Shown: piece by piece, positions 59,554-64,000 of the stretch
Position numbering within the stretch: position 1 is the stretch's first letter
Layout of the letters: the number at the start of each line of letters is the position of its first letter
Assembly (NCBI RefSeq): GCF_039851965.1
Contig: NZ_CP156674.1
Location: 1,922,001 to 1,986,000, forward strand
Direction of reading: 5' to 3'
Length of the DNA stretch: 64,000 bases
DNA from: Pseudalkalibacillus hwajinpoensis
GTDB taxonomy: Bacteria; Bacillota; Bacilli; Bacillales; Guptibacillaceae
Made by a program: the position numbers and the translations under genes
The notes under the pieces: generated by a model
The model's input: the letters and a program-made list of their open reading frames with translations, nothing else
What the model was told of the DNA's origin: nothing
Database searches by the model: none

Positions 59554-59913
59554 CTAGCTTGACGAGCTTTCAATAATCACTTGCGCAATGGCATGCTGAC
59601 GTGAATGTGAAATAGAGATATGTATTCGTTCATCTTCTGCCGATGCTTTAATATACGGGGCACCCTCTTCAGATTTCTGAACTTCAATATCATGCCAGCT
59701 TAACTTTCCAATCCCAGTCCCCCTCGCTTTTGCATAGGCTTCTTTCGAAGCAAACCGACCAGCAAGGTACTCTACACGTCTATGCCCGCTAAGCTTTTCA
59801 AACTCTTCAAGTTCAATCTTAGTCAAGATTCTAACAGGGAAAGCAGCGTTTCGCCCTATTGCCTTTTCGATCCTTTCGAGCTCAATCAGATCAATTCCAA
59901 TTCCTTTAATCAT
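59554..59913 (-). CDS. acpS: Holo-[acyl-carrier-protein] synthase
   Basis: 119-residue phosphopantetheinyl transferase activating acyl carrier protein for fatty-acid synthesis. Metal-binding Asp is in GIGIDLIELERI and Glu in GRFASKEAYAKARGTGIGKL. HISISHSRQHAIAQVI closes the fold. It is the first gene of acpS-nnr-ydcC-alr-ndoAI-ndoA and is divergent from the rhomboid gene. Confidence 0.97.
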   Translation of the reverse strand: MIKGIGIDLIELERIEKAIGRNAAFPVRILTKIELEEFEKLSGHRRVEYLAGRFASKEAYAKARGTGIGKLSWHDIEVQKSEEGAPYIKASAEDERIHISISHSRQHAIAQVIIESSSS

Positions 59914-60075
59914 AATAACCTCCTTAGTACTAACTGTTCTTGACCCAGCATAGTATTATCAATAGTGTTCATATGGTGAGCTATGCTAAACTAGAAACAA
60001 ATATAGGAAAAGCCCTTACGTCTTTTTCTTTTACTGTATAGCTTTATCTAAACTTCCAAAAAAGGTGGTCAACTT

Positions 60076-60837
60076 ATGTTTGTGCGAAATGAAGATTTTC
60101 GCTCATTTATCCGCTACTATCCTATCATTACCATACTTATTGGTATACATATCCTCCTCTTCCTTCTCATAAACGTCTTTGGTATGCGCTCCATCTTTAA
60201 CATGGGAGCAGGTATCAATGGATTAATTGAAGCAGGAGATTACTGGAGGCTGGTCACACCGATCTTTCTCCATGCTGGTTTTGCGCACGTCCTTTTTAAC
60301 AGTTTTTCATTGTACCTCTTTGGACCTGCACTCGAGCAAATGCTTGGTAAAAGCAAATTCATTGTTGGGTATTTCGGTGCTGGAATCCTTGCGAATATCG
60401 GTACACTGTATTTGCAGGATAGTTACTTCAGTCATGTTGGTGCTTCCGGAGCTATTTTTGGCTTATTTGGAATCTACTTTTATATGGCTTTCTATCGAAA
60501 AGAGTTAATTGATCAGGCAAATTCCCAACTCATTCTTATGATTCTTGGGATTGGTCTTGTGATGACGTTTATCAGCCCGAATATCAACATACTGGGTCAT
60601 TTATTCGGCTTCCTTGCAGGGGCTGCATTAGCGCCTATCCTTCTGATCGGAGCAAAGCCATTTGTGAATCGAGGTATGATTCGTGTTCGTCGCTCTCCGG
60701 AAAATGGCGATATCCGTTTTAAACCAAATCGATGGCAGCGGAGAAAGGTCCGCACCGGTCCAGGTAGTGGAGGTAAGATTCTCTGGGGTATTTTTATCGC
60801 TCTCGTCGCACTCGGATTTTTAGCAAGATTTCTGTAA
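60076..60837 (+). CDS. Rhomboid family intramembrane serine protease (YdcA-like)
   Basis: 253 residues with about six or seven membrane segments. The catalytic serine is in GASGAIFGLFGIY and the catalytic histidine in NILGHLFGFLAGA; HAGFAHVLFNSFSLYLFG is the conserved first-loop region. The tail after residue 200 is basic and cytoplasmic (RVRRSPENGDIRFKPNRWQRRKVR), and a final hydrophobic segment ends the protein, which is longer than a minimal rhomboid. Substrates are unknown. Confidence 0.93.
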   Translation: MFVRNEDFRSFIRYYPIITILIGIHILLFLLINVFGMRSIFNMGAGINGLIEAGDYWRLVTPIFLHAGFAHVLFNSFSLYLFGPALEQMLGKSKFIVGYFGAGILANIGTLYLQDSYFSHVGASGAIFGLFGIYFYMAFYRKELIDQANSQLILMILGIGLVMTFISPNINILGHLFGFLAGAALAPILLIGAKPFVNRGMIRVRRSPENGDIRFKPNRWQRRKVRTGPGSGGKILWGIFIALVALGFLARFL

Positions 60838-60865
60838 CGAGTCTGCTAAAACACTCCTCATATTT

Positions 60866-60908
60866 AAAGAAACCAGTGATGCTATATCCAATCACTGGTT
60901 TCTTTAAG
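60866..60908. terminator. Bidirectional terminator after the rhomboid gene
   Basis: AAGAAACCAGTGAT/ATCACTGGTTTCTT between convergent genes. Confidence 0.88.
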
Positions 60909-61387
60909 TTGATGGTAAATTCAAATAGTATTGAACCGCGTCCCTAAGATTGCCTGTAATATCGAATTTCTGATTTAGTTCAAAATCGTGCTGCATTAAA
61001 CGAAAGACGTGTGCTGGTTTTAAACCACATATTACAGGAGACACCCCGAGTACCTCAATCATGCTACAGAATGAATAAAATGCAATGACGCCGCTTGCTT
61101 CAACCTGTGCAATACCACTAAAATCAAGGATAACTTTTTCATAATCACCATTTCTTAGTGTATGAAGCAAATGGTTTTCATTCACGAGAAACAGCTCACT
61201 CTCAAGGTCTCCAAATAGCGGAATAATTCCAAGCGTTTTAGAAATAGGTAGAAAAGGACTCGATATGGTGGTAGTTATCTTCTCGACATTTCACACGACC
61301 AGTCTCACCATATTTATCCAATAACTCCGGCATGTCTCTATAAATTCCTTCAAAGACCTTTTCAACAATAGCATCCATCTTATTCAT
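60904..61387 (-). pseudogene. Decayed RsbR paralogue (stressosome-type STAS protein)
   Basis: The N-terminal piece, from ATG at 61387, reads MNKMDAIVEKVFEGIYRDMP then ELLDKYGETGRVKCREDNYHH, like the start of RsbR-type proteins. After about 47 codons the frame is lost. In another frame TISSPFLPISKTLGIIPLFG leads into a full STAS domain (DYEKVILDFSGIAQVEASGV) ending at 60904. About 100 residues of the N-terminal sensor domain appear deleted. The acceptor position reads QVEASGV, with no phosphorylatable residue at the usual VDT place. Confidence 0.75.
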
Positions 61388-61689
61388 TCAGCCACAACCT
61401 TAAACCTATGTACTTTGGGTTTCACAGCTGCTAATTCCGCATCAGGATACTTCTTTTCTAAATCGTGAATTTCTTTATATACAGGGCTTGTCATCCAAGT
61501 TAGAAAATGATCTTTCGTTTCCCATTTTAATTGAACAGTTAGTTCTCCCGGTCATACTTCATTCTGAAGTAACGTAAACGAGAGAAATCCTTCAAATTCA
61601 TCCACTCTTCTTGAACGAGACTGGTAGATCTTAATGACCTCTTCTACTTTTTCTTCAGGAACATTAAATACAGAATTAACTACGTACAT
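61384..61689 (-). pseudogene. Antibiotic-biosynthesis monooxygenase domain (HmoA/HmoB-like), with in-frame stop
   Basis: 101 codons read MYVVNSVFNVPEEKVEEVIK ... FLSFTLLQNEV-stop-PGELTVQLKWETKDHF ... YPDAELAAVKPKVHRFKVVA. The fold matches ABM-domain haem-degrading monooxygenases. A single TGA at 61554-61552 replaces the arginine codon expected before PGELTVQ, and the rest of the frame is intact. The natural stop overlaps the ATG of the RsbR-like pseudogene, so both were once coupled in one operon. Confidence 0.8.
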
Positions 61690-61715
61690 GTTCATCCTCC
61701 TACCCACAGGAGCAT

Positions 61716-63161
61716 TTATTCTTTCTTATTGAGCTCATTTATATTATTTGAACTGTAAGAATACAAGTTCAAAAGAGATTCTCCATTAATTTGCTCTATA
61801 TCTCTTACCCTAAATTGCTTTCCTGCAAAGCTGGAAAGAATTGAAACTTGAAATGTTGTTAAACCACGATATTTTTGAAAGAAAGTCGTCTGCATTTCCA
61901 TCGCCTGGATTCTTTTTCTTGCCACGTAAATTCGCGTTCGGCCAATTTGCCTGAATTGTAACAGGGCCACACCCTGTTTCCATCCCCATCCGGCATCACG
62001 GTAATGAAGGTAGCCTATTAAGCATGCGACCGGGAGCAATAGAACAGAAAAGTAGCCATATGGAACAAAAAAACTGATGAGGCCAATCGGAATTAGGACA
62101 GGTAGCGAGAATCGAACCATGTATCGGCTTCTTGCTTTAACAGGAAGTGCGCGACAATCCTCATGTATAGAGACTTCAGGTAATACTTCTTGCAGAAACC
62201 CTTTAAGGTTTCGACGTTTTATAAGTGGAAACATAACAGTTGAGAACTGTTCATCCTCGCCGCCTCCACCGCCACTTTCAACGTAGACAACAGAATAGCC
62301 AAATGGCTGACGGAGAAGACCTTCCACTACCCGAATTGCCTGGATACGGTGCACAGGTATCGTTAACTGTCTTTTTTCAAGAATCCCTCTGTTGATAATT
62401 AAATCATCTTCGACACGCGAAAGTACAAAACCACCATATTTAAGAACCGTACCAAGAACTGCGAAGAACCATGATAGTAACAAAAGGAATGCAGCTCCCG
62501 CAAGAATAAAGGGCAACGTTGCATTCATAACCCTTTCCGACACGCTCATATAGAATTCATCGGGTATAATATTATCGATTTGTGAACCGATGGCCGCAAC
62601 AAATGACAGGATCACACCTATGCCTCCGGAAGTTGATGCTGCAATAAGTAGTTGACGCCATGTCAGCTTATATTGTAAAGACCGCGTTACCGATTCTTCT
62701 TCAGTATGCTCCTCTATACTCTTTCTCCTTTCATAAAGTTCGTCCTTCAATAGATCAGCATCAGAACGACGTAAAGCTGACATCACAACTTCAGGCTCTC
62801 CACCACCGCCAGCTGTTTCAATTTGAACCTTTACAAGTCCAAAAACCCGTTGAATGATCCCTTGAGAAAAGTCGATTGATTGAATTCTCTCCCTCGGAAT
62901 ATATCGCTTTTTACGAAAGATAAAACCCTGATGAATCCGGAGTTCTTTATTTTCAATATGGTAGGTGTAAAACAGCCAGCTGAAAATACCATTTCCAATC
63001 GTGAAGGCAAGCAGGCCTCCAATGGCGAGGAAGTGCCACCATGAGTATCCGTCGCCGCTACCAACAAAGACAAAAATAATCAACGGAAGAGCCGCTTCTT
63101 TCACATGTTTTGCGAATGACAGCAGCATGGCAACAGGATGAAGTCGTTTCTTATTAGACAT
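61716..63161 (-). CDS. ydbT: Membrane protein with PH-like (bPH2/DUF304) domains
   Basis: 481 residues with three DUF304-type PH-like domains alternating with membrane hairpins. Each domain carries the family pattern: RIHQGFIFRKKRYIPRERIQ (near 85), IINRGILEKRQLTIPVHRIQ (near 270) and RIYVARKRIQAMEMQTTFFQ (near 410). YdbS/YdbT pairs are linked in B. subtilis to SigW and resistance to antimicrobial peptides. It overlaps ydbS by eight bases. Confidence 0.9.
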   Translation of the reverse strand: MSNKKRLHPVAMLLSFAKHVKEAALPLIIFVFVGSGDGYSWWHFLAIGGLLAFTIGNGIFSWLFYTYHIENKELRIHQGFIFRKKRYIPRERIQSIDFSQGIIQRVFGLVKVQIETAGGGGEPEVVMSALRRSDADLLKDELYERRKSIEEHTEEESVTRSLQYKLTWRQLLIAASTSGGIGVILSFVAAIGSQIDNIIPDEFYMSVSERVMNATLPFILAGAAFLLLLSWFFAVLGTVLKYGGFVLSRVEDDLIINRGILEKRQLTIPVHRIQAIRVVEGLLRQPFGYSVVYVESGGGGGEDEQFSTVMFPLIKRRNLKGFLQEVLPEVSIHEDCRALPVKARSRYMVRFSLPVLIPIGLISFFVPYGYFSVLLLPVACLIGYLHYRDAGWGWKQGVALLQFRQIGRTRIYVARKRIQAMEMQTTFFQKYRGLTTFQVSILSSFAGKQFRVRDIEQINGESLLNLYSYSSNNINELNKKE

Positions 63162-63636
63162 CCTCTTCAGCCACCCTTGCTAATACTGAAATTCGGTCTC
63201 GTAATTCATCTGCTACCTCATTTGATAGCGCTGGAATCTCATGAGTAGTTGCTGCAGTTGAAATCGTTACAGAAGAAAGGCGATGGGCCCGTAACAAAGG
63301 CCCCTGCCTCGTATCTACATGCTGGACACGAACCATTGGAACTAATGTCCGCTTCACAACAATGACACCATATTTCAACTCGATCTCGTGCTCACTGACT
63401 TCATAGCGCCACTGTCTAAAGCGAAGCTTTGGAAGAATCCAGGTTTGAAGAACGATAAACAAACAAACCAGAATAACAGCGACAACAAGAACCCATGTTG
63501 GCCAGGGTGCCACAAAAATATGTATTACAAATAATCCAGCCAGAACTGCTAAACTCATAACAGAGATAATTCCTCCAGTTATTTGCCATACTCTTAATCC
63601 TTTTCGATCAATTTGTTTAGAAGGCTCAGGTCGCAT
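63154..63636 (-). CDS. ydbS: Membrane protein with PH-like (bPH2/DUF304) domain
   Basis: 160 residues: two membrane segments (about 20-75), then one PH-like domain with HEIELKYGVIVVKRTLVPMV and RVQHVDTRQGPLLRAHRLSS. It is the partner of YdbT and is translationally coupled with it. The SigW link seen in B. subtilis cannot be tested here, because no SigW-type promoter was recognised upstream. Confidence 0.9.
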   Translation of the reverse strand: MRPEPSKQIDRKGLRVWQITGGIISVMSLAVLAGLFVIHIFVAPWPTWVLVVAVILVCLFIVLQTWILPKLRFRQWRYEVSEHEIELKYGVIVVKRTLVPMVRVQHVDTRQGPLLRAHRLSSVTISTAATTHEIPALSNEVADELRDRISVLARVAEEDV

Positions 63637-63742
63637 TAAACCCCTCTCTTTCTCATGATACCCTTGATTTTTTAACTAGTATATCATGGTTAGTTCCCTC
63701 CATCTATTCTCACCATTTTATTACAGCAATTCACTTTCCACA

Positions 63743-63775
63743 AAAAAACCTGAGCTTCTTTACTGCTCAGGTTCA
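63743..63775 (-). terminator. Terminator of the unidentified gene at the window end
   Basis: AACCTGAGCAGTAAAGAAGC then TCAGGTTTTTTT on the minus strand: stem ACCTGAG/CTCAGGT and seven T residues. Confidence 0.85.
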
Positions 63776-63783
63776 TACGTTAT

Positions 63784-63999
63784 TTAAAAAAGGTTGGGCA
63801 CATATGGACGTTCTGACTCTCTCATACTGACCATTTCCTTCTCTTCATGAGACCAAATAGAAAGAATTCCTGCCTCCGCATTATAGAAGGTTAAGTATTG
63901 ATCCGTACACTCGAGGAGTTCACTACTGGGAATTGGAAATTTCTCCTGCAGTCCAGTTTCTGAACTTATGTATACCAGTTGGTCGCTTTTCCCAGTTCT
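63784..63999 (-). CDS. C-terminal fragment of an unidentified protein
   Basis: About 71 codons reading in from the window edge: GKSDQLVYISSETGLQEKFP, then YLTFYNAEAGILSIWSHEEK, ending RPYVPNLF. I recognise no family. The beta-strand-like repeats (LVYISS, YLTFYN, GILSIWS) could be a propeller blade. A terminator follows directly, which supports a real gene. Confidence 0.6.
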   Translation of the reverse strand, partial: RTGKSDQLVYISSETGLQEKFPIPSSELLECTDQYLTFYNAEAGILSIWSHEEKEMVSMRESERPYVPNLF

Positions 64000-64000
64000 A

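Overview
The window is low-to-mid GC Bacillota DNA and is almost certainly a chromosomal segment of a spore-forming member of the Bacillaceae. Evidence is the cortex protein CmpA, the complete SigB stress operon (rsbRSTUVW-sigB-rsbX), the NdoAI/NdoA pair, CIRCE-controlled groESL, TatAC, Rex and TsaBDE, in an order close to the Bacillus subtilis 40-60 degree region. Most genes lie on the minus strand, so the window is probably drawn opposite to leading-strand replication. The species cannot be named from the sequence alone.

Layout. 1-3.3 kb: urease genes (ureC fragment, ureB, ureA) with a GlnR/TnrA-type box upstream, then a quinone/electrophile-detoxification module (nitroreductase, two-domain VOC dioxygenase, divergent HxlR regulator). 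3.4-9.8 kb: ribosomal RNA operon 1 (16S, tRNA-Ile, tRNA-Ala, 23S, 5S), read on the minus strand from three tandem promoters and followed by two decayed 5S copies. 10-18 kb: pbuG and guaA, each behind its own guanine-class riboswitch, and the yeaC-yeaD-yebA membrane/transglutaminase operon. 18-26 kb: a frameshifted formaldehyde dehydrogenase, a DUF488 protein, catalase KatE behind a SigB-like promoter, then a stretch rich in broken genes: two MFS transporters truncated head to head, a copy of the groEL 3' end, a nuclease relic, DegV and a MetE-like tail. 26-38 kb: groESL, ydiL-ydiK, moaC-rex-tatA-tatC, the ABC-F gene ydiF, a DnaA-box cluster, and thiL-tsaE-tsaB-rimI-tsaD. 38-46.4 kb: initiator tRNA-Met and tRNA-Asp, a trans-sulfuration PLP enzyme, and rRNA operon 2 preceded by a 12-tRNA cluster. 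46.5-64 kb: SprT-like protein, cmpA, tex, the SigB operon, NdoA/NdoAI, alr, a LolA-like lipoprotein, nnr, acpS, a rhomboid protease, two adjacent pseudogenes (a monooxygenase and an RsbR paralogue), ydbS/ydbT and the tail of an unidentified gene.

How the parts work together. Translation supply (two rrn operons, sixteen tRNA genes, the t6A pathway TsaBDE, RimI) sits with purine supply and salvage under guanine riboswitches, protein folding and export (GroESL, TatAC, YdiL), redox sensing (Rex) and the general stress response. The SigB regulators have a credible downstream target in the same window (katE).

Most unusual are the 5S relics and the structured 3'-tail element shared by both rrn operons, the DnaA-box cluster next to tsaD framed by repeated hairpins, and the 23.0-26.1 kb gene graveyard. 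No CRISPR array, intact transposase or prophage was seen. Pseudogene calls rest on reading frames only and assume the assembly is correct.
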